A stretch of DNA of 64,000 nucleotides from an uncultured Desulfobacter sp. (GTDB lineage Bacteria; Desulfobacterota; Desulfobacteria; Desulfobacterales; Desulfobacteraceae). Shown here piece after piece: positions 37,398 through 46,301 of the stretch (position 1 is its first letter; the number at the start of each line of letters is the position of its first letter). Made by a program: the position numbers and the translations under genes. The notes under the pieces are model-generated. The model did not search any database. It saw nothing but the letters and a program-made list of their open reading frames with translations, and was not told the origin of the DNA. The DNA is taken from positions 1,576,501 through 1,640,500 of the forward strand of contig NZ_OY761445.1 in NCBI RefSeq assembly GCF_963664415.1, written 5' to 3'.

Positions 37398-38093
37398 TTA
37401 CGGCTTATGCCGGTTCCAGACCTTAACCAGATTTGCAGCTTCGTGCCCGGGTTCATCTGCCTCAGATATTGCAGAGACAACAAAAAAGCCTGCAACACCT
37501 GTCCGGGCAAGCTCTGGTATATCGGCAAGTTTGACGCCGCCGCCAACCACAACGGGAATGGAACTGAGTTGGGCAAGCGTTGTAATATCGTCAATGCTCC
37601 TTGTAATTCTTTTTCCATCTATATCCAGACCGCTGTCCGGTTTGGTTTTTGTTTCATGCAAGGGGCCTGCGCCAAAATAGTCAATCAGGCTGACATCGGC
37701 ATTTTTTATGTACTCGAACAGTTCATGGGTCCTGGCGGATAAGCCGACAACGGAATCAGGTCCTAAATATTCCCGGCAGACATCCACGGGAATATCCGTT
37801 TGGCCCACATGGATGCCGTCAACATGTATGCCTTGTTTTCTTGCTGCCAAAATCACATCAAGGCGGTCATTGACCAACAGGGTCACAATGTCTGATTTGC
37901 CGGCTTGGGCGATCACTTCGGCTGCCTGGCCGGTTAATTCGATCAATTCCCGGGCAGAGGCCGTTTTGGACCGAACCTGCACACACGTAATACCTGCCTT
38001 CACCGCATCCAGGATAATGGGGGCTACAGGACGGCCTTTGGTATTCTCCTGCCCCACCACAAAATATGCTGAAATATCCAGTTTACTTCTCAT
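37398..38093 (-). CDS. thiE: Thiamine-phosphate synthase (ThiE)
   Basis: ThiE couples hydroxymethylpyrimidine diphosphate with hydroxyethylthiazole phosphate. The 231-aa TIM barrel has VQVRSKT, LLVNDRLDV (substrate Asp), DGIHVGQTDIP, GLSARTHEL, DYFGAGPLHETKTK and VVVGGGV. It is downstream of the thiM remnant by 3 bp and was probably part of a TPP-regulated thiM-thiE operon. The gene itself looks intact. Confidence 0.93.
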   Translation of the reverse strand: MRSKLDISAYFVVGQENTKGRPVAPIILDAVKAGITCVQVRSKTASARELIELTGQAAEVIAQAGKSDIVTLLVNDRLDVILAARKQGIHVDGIHVGQTDIPVDVCREYLGPDSVVGLSARTHELFEYIKNADVSLIDYFGAGPLHETKTKPDSGLDIDGKRITRSIDDITTLAQLSSIPVVVGGGVKLADIPELARTGVAGFFVVSAISEADEPGHEAANLVKVWNRHKP

Positions 38094-38096
38094 ATG

Positions 38097-38751
38097 TTAA
38101 ACCTCCTCAATATCAAAAGGGTTGTCTGCAATTTCTTTAGGGGTTGCTTTATACAATTCGTCAAGAAAATGAACCTGAAAACTTGCCGGGGCATCTGTTT
38201 TTTCAGCAGCGCGGCGACCGGCCAAATTATAGACCGCCGTACCTGTCAATGCAGCGAAAACGCAGAACTCGCCGTTGCATAGACAGCCATGACACCGCCT
38301 AAAGAGCATCCGGACCCGGTGATTTTTTCCATAAAATGGGAGCCGCCATGGCAAAGGGCTGCAACAGACCCATTGGTCACCAGATACTGGGTTTATAGGA
38401 TTTAAAGTCCTGCAACACCCGGGTCCGCAGCTCACCGATACCGATGGCCACAGGATCTAAAACCCATGGTTTCCCACTGAAATGCAAGGTTTTTGCCATG
38501 CAGGGTAAAGTCTTTTCATAGACAGGCTCAAGGGTGCCCACGTTTATGTAGGCCCCCCCCCCCGCCTGGGCCAAAAAATGCGCTTCATCAGGCATATAAA
38601 CCATGGCTGCCGCACCGCCCACGGCAAGTTGGGCATTGGCGACAAAATTAATGGTCACCGTGTTGGTAACTGATCCTGCCATGGGATTGGTCTGCTTTAC
38701 GGTTTCAACGGCATGAATTATTCCGGCTTGAAGATCCTTTATAAGACTCAC
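38097..38751 (-). pseudogene. thiM: Hydroxyethylthiazole kinase ThiM, deleted and frameshifted
   Basis: A GTG start at 38751 with AAAGGAG upstream begins MSLIKDLQAGIIHAV. The frame reads normally through TNTVTINFVAN, MVYMPDEA and VLDPVAIGIGELR to YKPSIW, where it stops at 38377. A second frame overlaps from 38435 and ends with the normal C-terminus (ALTGTAVYNLAGRRAAEKTD...FDIEEV). The segment between, with most of the ATP-binding region, is missing or out of frame. Thiazole salvage by this gene should be lost. Confidence 0.85.
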
Positions 38752-38760
38752 TTATCATTA

Positions 38761-38794
38761 CTCCTTTGGCTGGTATTATCCGAATCAAGTTCAA
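38761..38794 (-). promoter_or_regulatory. Truncated TPP riboswitch (3' half only)
   Basis: On the minus strand the sequence TTGAACTTGATTCGGATAAT followed by ACCAGCCAAAGGAG is the 3' half of a THI element (UGAACCUGAUCUGGAUAAUACCAGC). It leads straight into the thiM ribosome-binding site. The 5' half, with the GGCUGAGA core, is not visible upstream. The riboswitch is therefore probably non-functional, in line with the decay of thiM. Confidence 0.75.
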
Positions 38795-38913
38795 TAGCCT
38801 AACCATGTATCCAAAAAATTGTGAAAGATCAATTCTTGTCTTGAAAGGCAAGCATAAATGGAACTAAAATGGCGCCATTTTATATTTTTACGTACCCATA
38901 AATATGGATTCAA

Positions 38914-39105
38914 ATGGAAAAAAGCAGAGAACAAGAGATAAATGACTATATTCAACGAGACCCCTTTGCCCAACTACCCCTTTGCCCAACTATTGGGTGC
39001 AAAAATTGAGATATTGAAACCGGGACATAGTCGGGTGACATTGCTGATCAATGATGACATGGTGAATTTTCATGGGATCACCCACTGAGGTGTGATTTTT
39101 TGATC
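38914..39105 (+). pseudogene. PaaI-type hotdog thioesterase remnant
   Basis: The start MEKSREQEINDYIQRDPFAQL is followed by a frameshift, and the next frame gives LLGAKIEILKPGHSRVTLLINDDMVNFHGITH, typical of PaaI-like hotdog thioesterases. The cause is a 16-bp tandem duplication, cccctttgcccaacta at 38961-38976 and 38977-38992. After ITH the expected Gly codon is TGA, and the rest of the gene is missing. Confidence 0.82.
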
Positions 39106-39106
39106 T

Positions 39107-39328
39107 TTAAATAATAAAAAGGCCATTATGGTTATGACAATAATTTGTCCCGATTGTAACATTGTAAATCAGAAAAGCTGGGGTAGTAAATGCAAATAAA
39201 TATAATAGGATAACAGAAGTTGGCAAATCATAAGTTAATTTCTTGAAGCTTAACGCCATACATGCGAAGCTTAGCATGCCGGTCAACGCAAATATGAACC
39301 AGTTTTGTTTTTCAAACATTAGTTTCAC
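39107..39328 (-). pseudogene. DMT/EamA-like membrane protein fragment
   Basis: This 73-aa frame has two hydrophobic segments (NWFIFALTGMLSFACMALSF and PTSVILLYLFAFTTPAFLIY). It resembles the first two helices of EamA-type drug/metabolite transporters, usually about 300 aa with ten helices. The remainder is absent, so this is a remnant or an unrelated small membrane protein. Confidence 0.45.
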
Positions 39329-39407
39329 CTATATGACCTCACGGAATCCGAACATAGAATCCTATATTTAATAAAATTTTTTAAAAAAACACCCGGTTTT
39401 TCGATAT

Positions 39408-41162
39408 TCACCGGGCAGAAAGTTCGATTCCTGCCGGAATAAAACTTTTAATGCAGTGATCCCCGCGCGGCAGTTCTGCAAGGCCTTTACCTGAAAAGTT
39501 CAGAGCCTGAACATGGGAGATAAACGCCCGTGCATAATCCAGATAGGTGTTGACCGTTGTTCCGGGCACCTGCGATGCCGCACCAAACCCTTGATACCCG
39601 TCTTTGCCCGAGGCAATAAAATCATTGGCCACCACCACATAACTGCGCTCGTCCTCAAACGGAACATATCTACCGGATGCGCGTTCCCGAACCTCCAGCC
39701 CGAAAAAACGGCTGCCAAAGGGCTTGCGCGCATCAATATCGTACCGCAGGCCGTAGGCATAGGGAAACGCACCTTTTGCATCGTTTCTCAGCATATATTC
39801 CAGGGCCTGTTCAAGGACTTGCCGGATATTTTGACCGGACATTTTAATTTCAATCAGGGTATTTGAAAACGGCAGCATCCCGTAGACCGTGCTGTAACGG
39901 ATCGCCCCCTTTTGAATACCGGTGCGGATCCCACCCGCATTTTGTATGCACATGTCCGCATGGGGAACCTGTGCATAAAACGCCTGTGCCACCAGCGGCG
40001 CCAGACAGCTTCCCAGAGGCATTGGTTGGGTACCGTGAACCTGACCCGGCACCCGCACATGCACCAGATCCTGGGGGGCGGTTCCGATAACGATTTCGCC
40101 TTTTTCTGCCACCTGCCGGGAAAACTGCTCCAAAACAGCGGCAACTGCGGCATTTTCAGGGACAATATCCAGGCCGGCTGCCCGCCGGCATCGGTCCCCC
40201 AGCACCAGATGGGGCTGACCAGACCAGGCGACCAGACGATCGCCCTTAAATGTCACATCAAGCTCCCCCAACACCCGACCTTGGGACCATGCCTGAACGA
40301 TACAGACCGAATCACCGTCTTTATTTTCAGCAATCACCGGATAGGGGCCTTCGCAGACCAGCCCATAAGAGTCCAGGTCACCCAGAAGCGTGTGGCTGTG
40401 TCCATCCACGATCACATCCACATCACTGACCTGCCCGGCCAGGGACAAAGTATTCTCATATCCGTAGTGACTCAGCAGAACAATCCGGCCAATCCCCTTA
40501 GCCAAAAGCGCATCCACCGCTGCCTGAACGTATTGCACCTCATCGCCGAACAACACCCCGGGACCGGGCCGGGAGGAGCGGCGAGTCACCTCAGAAATGG
40601 TCATGCCGATGATCCCAACCGGCTGGCCGCCAATTTCTTTCACCACATAAGGGGCAAAGAGATGTTCCAGCCCATGCCCATGCCCCACCCGTATATTGGC
40701 GCTGACCACCGGCACCGTCAAAGACCGGATAAAACCGGCCAGCCACGCATCGCCGTTGTCAAACTCATGGTTTCCCAAAGCCATGGCATCAAACGGCATG
40801 GCATTCATCACCGCAGCATCAGCCCGGCCATCAAACAGGGTAAAGTACAAGGTTCCCTGGACCGCATCTCCGGCATGCAGCAACAACGTCTGCTCAGGTT
40901 TCACCGCCAGCGCATCCACAAGTCCGGCAACTCTGGCCATACCGCCGGCCTCACAGGTGGTGGACTTCCCGTCAAAAATCAGCTCTGTTGTCTGGGGAGC
41001 CAAAAAAGAATGAACATCGTTAAGATGCAGGATTTTAAGCTTGCTTTCTGAAGAAAAAGAGCTGCATCCCAAAGCGCTAAGCATCATGGATCCAGCCAGC
41101 AGCAAAAAAAATCGAACCACGATGGGTATTTTTATTTTTCTTCTCGTTGTCGTTGCGGCCAT
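39408..41162 (-). CDS. 5'-nucleotidase/metallophosphatase lipoprotein (UshA-like)
   Basis: The 584-aa lipoprotein has Cys33 in a lipobox (LSALGC). The N-terminal calcineurin-like domain has the metal ligands LHLNDVHS, HAGDAVQG, ALGNHEFDNGD and VDGHSHTLL. The C-terminal 5'-nucleotidase domain has QNAGGIRTGI and VVANDFIASGKDGYQ for nucleotide binding. It should release nucleosides and phosphate from nucleotides outside the cytoplasm. No sugar or nucleotide transporter is adjacent. Confidence 0.92.
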   Translation of the reverse strand: MAATTTRRKIKIPIVVRFFLLLAGSMMLSALGCSSFSSESKLKILHLNDVHSFLAPQTTELIFDGKSTTCEAGGMARVAGLVDALAVKPEQTLLLHAGDAVQGTLYFTLFDGRADAAVMNAMPFDAMALGNHEFDNGDAWLAGFIRSLTVPVVSANIRVGHGHGLEHLFAPYVVKEIGGQPVGIIGMTISEVTRRSSRPGPGVLFGDEVQYVQAAVDALLAKGIGRIVLLSHYGYENTLSLAGQVSDVDVIVDGHSHTLLGDLDSYGLVCEGPYPVIAENKDGDSVCIVQAWSQGRVLGELDVTFKGDRLVAWSGQPHLVLGDRCRRAAGLDIVPENAAVAAVLEQFSRQVAEKGEIVIGTAPQDLVHVRVPGQVHGTQPMPLGSCLAPLVAQAFYAQVPHADMCIQNAGGIRTGIQKGAIRYSTVYGMLPFSNTLIEIKMSGQNIRQVLEQALEYMLRNDAKGAFPYAYGLRYDIDARKPFGSRFFGLEVRERASGRYVPFEDERSYVVVANDFIASGKDGYQGFGAASQVPGTTVNTYLDYARAFISHVQALNFSGKGLAELPRGDHCIKSFIPAGIELSAR

Positions 41163-41179
41163 TTGATAAGCCTCAATTT

Positions 41180-42313
41180 TCAGGATAAGGTTAATTTTGA
41201 TAACCAGTTTGATGCAAGCCTGATTTCTGCCCCGTTTGGAAACGTCTTTTCCCTGTTAAGTTTTTTAGACACTTGGATCATTTTGATTTGAGGAAAGAAC
41301 TTTTTAAATAAATCAAAATTGGGGCTCAAGTTATTGTCACTCCATTTAACTTCTACCAACAAGGAAGGGATATTCTTTTTTGAAATACAGAAATCAATCT
41401 CTTTGCCGTCCTTATTTTTCACATAATACAATTTCCCTTCTTCTCCCAGGCAATCCTCCCTGAAATGTAACTCTTTTTGAATGGCGCATGCTACGGCATT
41501 TTCCAATTTAATACCCTGCTCACCTAAAACCTGCCCCGTATCATAAAAGTAAAATTTAGGGGCTTTTTGAATAGCCCTGGCGATATTTTTATGAAAGGGT
41601 GGTACTTTAAAAAGCACATACATATTTTCAAGTATCGTTAACCACCTTTTTACCGTTTTATCTGAACATTGCAGATCCTGGGCCAGGGAACTATATGAAA
41701 TTGGGCTTCCCACCCGGCCCTTTAACAATTGAATCAGCGTTTCAATCTGGGTGATCTGCTGAACATTCTCAAGATCAATGAGATCTTGTTTTAAAATGAT
41801 ATCAAGATGAGATTTTTTCCAACGGTTATAAAAACGGGTTGTGCCGTTTAAAAAAGGTTCAGGGAAGCCGCCAGTGGATAAAAGTTTGTCCAGTTCTACT
41901 TCAGGGTCGTCCGGCTTCAAATCGGTATTGATCTCTTTAAGGTCCAAAGGGTGCAATCTAAATTGAAAAAATCGCCCTGCCAGGGAATCACCAACCTTTT
42001 TATAAGTGTCCAACCTGGCGCTGCCTGTAACAAGTATTGACGGCGGGATGCCTTCCTTGTCATAAATTCCCTTCAGCCATGATTTCCAATTTTTAAGTTT
42101 ATGCAGTTCATCAAAGATGACCAGGGGCTTTGCCCTGTCCCAGGATCTTTCTTGCAGGCTTATTCTATCATCAACATCATCATAGTTGAAATAATCAAAA
42201 TTATTTCCCAACATTTTAGAAAGCGTTGTCTTTCCTGCCTGGCGTGGTCCGGTCAGCAGTATAATTTTTTTATCTAAATCTTCTTTAACGTATTTTGAAA
42301 TATATCGTTCCAT
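41180..42313 (-). CDS. AAA_14/DUF4143 family ATPase
   Basis: The protein is 377 aa from ATG 42313; a GTG at 42334 would add seven residues and neither has a clear ribosome-binding site. It has Walker A (LLTGPRQAGKTTL), Walker B (LVIFDELHKL), the sensor TGSARLD and a C-terminal DUF4143 with a PD-(D/E)XK-like end (GKEIDFCISKKNIPSLLVEVKW). Members are common and of unknown role, often strain-variable. The PD-(D/E)XK residues D-EVK are present here. Confidence 0.9.
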   Translation of the reverse strand: MERYISKYVKEDLDKKIILLTGPRQAGKTTLSKMLGNNFDYFNYDDVDDRISLQERSWDRAKPLVIFDELHKLKNWKSWLKGIYDKEGIPPSILVTGSARLDTYKKVGDSLAGRFFQFRLHPLDLKEINTDLKPDDPEVELDKLLSTGGFPEPFLNGTTRFYNRWKKSHLDIILKQDLIDLENVQQITQIETLIQLLKGRVGSPISYSSLAQDLQCSDKTVKRWLTILENMYVLFKVPPFHKNIARAIQKAPKFYFYDTGQVLGEQGIKLENAVACAIQKELHFREDCLGEEGKLYYVKNKDGKEIDFCISKKNIPSLLVEVKWSDNNLSPNFDLFKKFFPQIKMIQVSKKLNREKTFPNGAEIRLASNWLSKLTLS

Positions 42314-42435
42314 AACGACTATTTTGACATTCACTCCGAAATAGTCAAGACTATTTCGACTTTTAATCCGAAAAAGTCGTATTCGTAATTAATGGGTCAA
42401 TCACGATTTCCCTTAAATTACCGCGCCGCCCGGCT

Positions 42436-43968
42436 CTATTTTTTTTTCTTTGGTTTTTCCAGATAATCGACGCCTTCCTCATCAATCTCCTTGAGCTTGG
42501 CCTCAATTGTTTTACACAATGTTTTGAGTACTTTGATACGGGCAAAGTATTTATTGTTCGCCTCTATCAGGGTCCATGGCGCATAATGTGTGCTGGTCCG
42601 GTCTACCATATCTGTGACCGCCTGTTCATACTGGTCCCATTTTTTGCGATTACGCCAGTCCTCTTCAGTGATTTTGAACCGTTTAAACCCGGTTTGCTCT
42701 CTGGCATGAAATCTTGCCAACTGTTCTTCTTTGGTGATCGTCAACCAAAACTTAACCACCACCATGCGATGGCGGACAATCTGTAATTCAAAGTCGTTGA
42801 TTTCACTGTAGGCCCTCATCCAGTCGGCCTCGGAACAAAATTGCTCCACCCGCTCCACCAGTACGCGACCATACCAGGATCTGTCAAACATCGTTACGCG
42901 GCCTTTACGGGGCAAATGCCGCCAGAATCGCCAGAGGTAGGGCTGCTCGCGTTCCTCTTCCGTCGGTGCGGCAATGGGAATAACCTGATACCCGCGCGCA
43001 TCAAGCGCCCCTGTGATACGACGTATGGCCCCGCCCTTGCCTGCCGCGTCATTGCCCTCGAACACGGCAATGACTGACGTGTATTTAAATTTGGGATCCC
43101 TGATCAGTAGGTTCAGCTTTCTCTGGTACTTTTTCAACTTTTTCCGGTACTCATCCTTCTCCAGGGACTGCGTCATATCCAGCGTCTTCAACACGTTGAC
43201 ATTATCAATAGACGGCATAAGAGGCGGCGCAAGGAGCTCCAGAGAAGGCTGATCATCTATGCTCAATCGCTCTCGAATCGCATTTAGGATCAGTTTTCCA
43301 ACGGTTAAGTTCCGGTAACGGGAATCCGCGCCTTCAATGATCAGCCAGGGCGCTTCAGCACTTGACGTTTGACGAATAACCTTCTCATGAACTTCACGAA
43401 ACTTGTCATACGCTTTAAAGTGTTCCCAATCACGCTCAGTGACCTTCCAACGGGTCAATGGATCTTTCTCAAGGGATTCCAGTCGTTTTTTCTGCTCTTC
43501 CTTGGAAAGATGAAACCAGAATTTAATGACCAGGGCCCCCTCATTTACCAACATTGTTTCTAACTTAACAGCCCGGCCCATGCTCTGCTCCAGATCCGCA
43601 TCTTTTGTTTTGCCATAGACCCGGTTCAACATCGGCCACGTGTACCACGACCCTAGGAAAACGCCAATTTTACCTTTCGGCGGCAAGGCCCTCCAGAACC
43701 GCCACATCATCGGGCGATCCAGCTCCTCGTCCGAAGGTTCGCCCATGCCGTGGGTTTGAATAAAGCGGGGATCCATCCATTCATTTAACAAATTCACTGT
43801 GGCGCCGCGCCCTGCACCGTCCAATCCGCCGACCAGGATAATCACTTGGAAAGCGGAGGATTCATTTAAGTCCAACTGTGTATGGAGAAGTTCTTCACGC
43901 AGGCCAGGCACTTGCTTTTTGTAATCGGATTTGGATATCTTATGCCCCAACTCGGCAGATTCAAACAC
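42436..43968 (-). CDS. pap: Polyphosphate:AMP phosphotransferase (two PPK2 domains)
   Basis: The enzyme transfers phosphate from polyphosphate to AMP, making ADP. The 510-aa protein is a tandem of two PPK2 domains, as in PPK2 class II enzymes. Walker A-like loops are GGLDGAGRGAT (about residue 47) and EGNDAAGKGGA (about residue 300). The lid motifs are MMWRFWRALPPKG and YLWRFWRHLPRKG, and Walker B is FDRSWYGRVLVERVE in the second domain. The second domain has the full set and is likely the catalytic one. The gene stands alone. Confidence 0.93.
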   Translation of the reverse strand: MFESAELGHKISKSDYKKQVPGLREELLHTQLDLNESSAFQVIILVGGLDGAGRGATVNLLNEWMDPRFIQTHGMGEPSDEELDRPMMWRFWRALPPKGKIGVFLGSWYTWPMLNRVYGKTKDADLEQSMGRAVKLETMLVNEGALVIKFWFHLSKEEQKKRLESLEKDPLTRWKVTERDWEHFKAYDKFREVHEKVIRQTSSAEAPWLIIEGADSRYRNLTVGKLILNAIRERLSIDDQPSLELLAPPLMPSIDNVNVLKTLDMTQSLEKDEYRKKLKKYQRKLNLLIRDPKFKYTSVIAVFEGNDAAGKGGAIRRITGALDARGYQVIPIAAPTEEEREQPYLWRFWRHLPRKGRVTMFDRSWYGRVLVERVEQFCSEADWMRAYSEINDFELQIVRHRMVVVKFWLTITKEEQLARFHAREQTGFKRFKITEEDWRNRKKWDQYEQAVTDMVDRTSTHYAPWTLIEANNKYFARIKVLKTLCKTIEAKLKEIDEEGVDYLEKPKKKK

Positions 43969-44248
43969 GCCGTTTCTCCTTTACCTTCGGTTAAATCACA
44001 TTTATCTCATGCACCCTTAACAAAAAAAGCTAACCAGCCATATTTAACAATGTCAAGCCTTAAATGCACGAATATCCACCGGCAACGGCTTCCCAATCCA
44101 CCATCACGCGGGTGACGGCAACACCTATATTGCTTCCTCTTTTTACCCTTCACGCTGGACAAATAAAAACCAACTGGTTATTTTAAACGAATGTTTAATT
44201 TTATCCAAAAACTGATACAAAAAAATTTCAGGCAAAAAGGAGTCAGCA

Positions 44249-44920
44249 ATGGCGGAGGCCGGAATCAGAGAACATAAAAAAGATCAGTCCGTGCGCAAAA
44301 TTTTAAAAGCGGCACTACTGGTTTTCAGCACCCAGGGATTCAATGGTGCCCGGATTGATACTATTGCCCGCAAAGCCGGGGTAAACAAGGCCATGATATA
44401 TTACCGGATCGGAAATAAACAGGCGTTGTACCAGGCGGTCATCCAGGACATCTACCAGGACCGTGCTGTGCAGCTTCGCCGGGAAATCCAGTCCAGCACC
44501 ACGCCAGAAGAAAAATTAGACACTTACATTGCCAGCGTTGCCACCATCATGGACGCCCACCCCCATTTTACCCGAATCATGATTCGGGAGATGGTTTCCG
44601 GATGGACGAATTTCGGCCCGGCCATTTTTGAAGAGGTGAGTGTCACCGTTAAGATTGTCCAGGCAATACTCGATGAAGGCGTGGAAAAAGGTGTTTTTAC
44701 AAAAACAGATCCACTGGCAGTTCATACCATGGTTCTCGGGGCACTGATTCTGAATCACCTTACCCAGCCGGTCAAACCCCAAATCATGGCGGCCCTGAAC
44801 ACATCAGAAGCCCCATCTGATATCAGCGGTTTTAACAAGCTTGTTCCCCAGGTCCAGCGCCTGGTGGTTGCAGCCTTGCGTCCCGAAGCATATCCCCGTA
44901 AGCTACAAGATGTGAGCTAA
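44249..44920 (+). CDS. TetR family regulator
   Basis: The 223-aa repressor-like protein has an N-terminal helix-turn-helix (LKAALLVFSTQGFNGARIDTIARKAGVNKAMIYYRI) and a ligand domain. AAGGAG precedes the ATG. It is the first gene of an operon with TolC, adaptor and RND pump genes, which it probably controls. Confidence 0.92.
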   Translation: MAEAGIREHKKDQSVRKILKAALLVFSTQGFNGARIDTIARKAGVNKAMIYYRIGNKQALYQAVIQDIYQDRAVQLRREIQSSTTPEEKLDTYIASVATIMDAHPHFTRIMIREMVSGWTNFGPAIFEEVSVTVKIVQAILDEGVEKGVFTKTDPLAVHTMVLGALILNHLTQPVKPQIMAALNTSEAPSDISGFNKLVPQVQRLVVAALRPEAYPRKLQDVS

Positions 44921-44933
44921 AAAAAAGAGATCA

Positions 44934-46295
44934 ATGATGAATAAAACAATACAAACAACCTTGTCATTTTTCTTGTTGTTATCCGCCGTGCGACTTCTGG
45001 TATCACCGCCGCAAACATGCAGAGCCCAGGAACATCTGACCGTGGACCGGGCAGTACAGATTGCCATTGAAAACAGCCTGCAACGTCGTATGGTTGCAAA
45101 GGATGTAGAGATTGCCGATGAGGGCCTTGCCCGGGCCCGGGCAGAGTTCGGACCGACCGTGACCCTTCAAGGCGGCCTTTACCGATATAATGCCACCCCC
45201 ACTATTGTGCAGACAAACCAGGGCCTGGCAAAGCTCAATAATGCTTTGTCCGCAATAACCTACGGCCAGGTGCCCGAAGTCAGCCTGCCCAGTGACAGCC
45301 GCACCTATTACGGTGCAGGGCTCAATGTGACCCAGCCGTTGTACACGGGCAATAAACTAACCGCCACCCGCCGCCTGGCCCAGGCAAACCTGGAACATGC
45401 CCGTAAAAATCTGGATGCCTCGGACAATGACCTGGCCTTGTCTGCCCGAAAAGCCTTTTACACCGTAATCTTTAGCCGGCAGATGGCCAGGGCCATGGAC
45501 GAGGCAGTGCAGAGCATGACTGAACACGTTAAAGAGGCAACTGCCTACCACAACCAAAAAATTGTTCCCAAACTGGATCTTTTGCGGGCCGAGGAAAAAC
45601 TTGCGGATTTAAGGCAGCAGCAGTTGTACACCCACAATAATGAGGATCTTGCCCAGACCGCTTTGAACTATGTGCTGGGCGTGGACATGGACACCCGCTA
45701 CACCTATGAGGATCCCTCTCAGACCCTGCCCATGCCCCAAGATCTTGGGACCTGTATCCAAACCGGTTTGGAAGACAGACCGGAGATCAGCGCCATGGAT
45801 TCACAGATCCAGATGGCCAAACAACAGATCGCCATTGCCCAAAGTGATTACCTGCCCACCCTGGCCCTGGTGGGGGAAGCCCACCGGTATGAACCCGAAA
45901 ATGAAGACCCTTCGGCCCAGATCGGCATTGTGGCCAGCATAGAGCTGTTTGACAGCGGCCGCACCAGCCATAAAAAGGCCCAGGCCGGCCGGCAGCTTGA
46001 AAAGGCTCTGACTGCAAAAAAACAGCTATCCAGGGGCATTCGCCTGGAGGTGGAAAAAGCATACCACGATGCCCAGGCCGCCCTCAAATCCATTGATGTG
46101 GCCCAAAAATCGCTGGAGACGGCCAAAGAAGCCCTGGATGCGGCCCGGACCCGTTACCGGGTGGGGGTAAGCACCTCTTTGGAACGACTGGATGCCGAAG
46201 TCTCTCTGACCCGGGCAAAAACAAATCATATTCACGCCTTAAATATGTATAACATTGCGGTCGCGGAACTGGAACGCGCCATGGGAAAGGAGTAA
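44934..46295 (+). CDS. TolC-family outer-membrane efflux protein
   Basis: The 453-aa protein has an N-terminal signal sequence and two OEP repeats (HLTVDRAVQIAIENS..., QLYTHNNEDLAQTALNYVLG..., RYRVGVSTSLERLDAEVSLTRAK). It forms the outer-membrane exit duct of the tripartite pump. The gap to tetR is 13 bp and the gap to the adaptor gene is 6 bp, giving one operon. Confidence 0.92.
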   Translation: MMNKTIQTTLSFFLLLSAVRLLVSPPQTCRAQEHLTVDRAVQIAIENSLQRRMVAKDVEIADEGLARARAEFGPTVTLQGGLYRYNATPTIVQTNQGLAKLNNALSAITYGQVPEVSLPSDSRTYYGAGLNVTQPLYTGNKLTATRRLAQANLEHARKNLDASDNDLALSARKAFYTVIFSRQMARAMDEAVQSMTEHVKEATAYHNQKIVPKLDLLRAEEKLADLRQQQLYTHNNEDLAQTALNYVLGVDMDTRYTYEDPSQTLPMPQDLGTCIQTGLEDRPEISAMDSQIQMAKQQIAIAQSDYLPTLALVGEAHRYEPENEDPSAQIGIVASIELFDSGRTSHKKAQAGRQLEKALTAKKQLSRGIRLEVEKAYHDAQAALKSIDVAQKSLETAKEALDAARTRYRVGVSTSLERLDAEVSLTRAKTNHIHALNMYNIAVAELERAMGKE

Positions 46296-46301
46296 GCCCA
46301 G

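Noticed and set aside
39912..41051. Long plus-strand frame of 379 codons opposite the 5'-nucleotidase
   Set aside because: The minus strand encodes a complete, well-motifed enzyme over the same DNA. The plus frame is histidine/proline-rich without any known motif.
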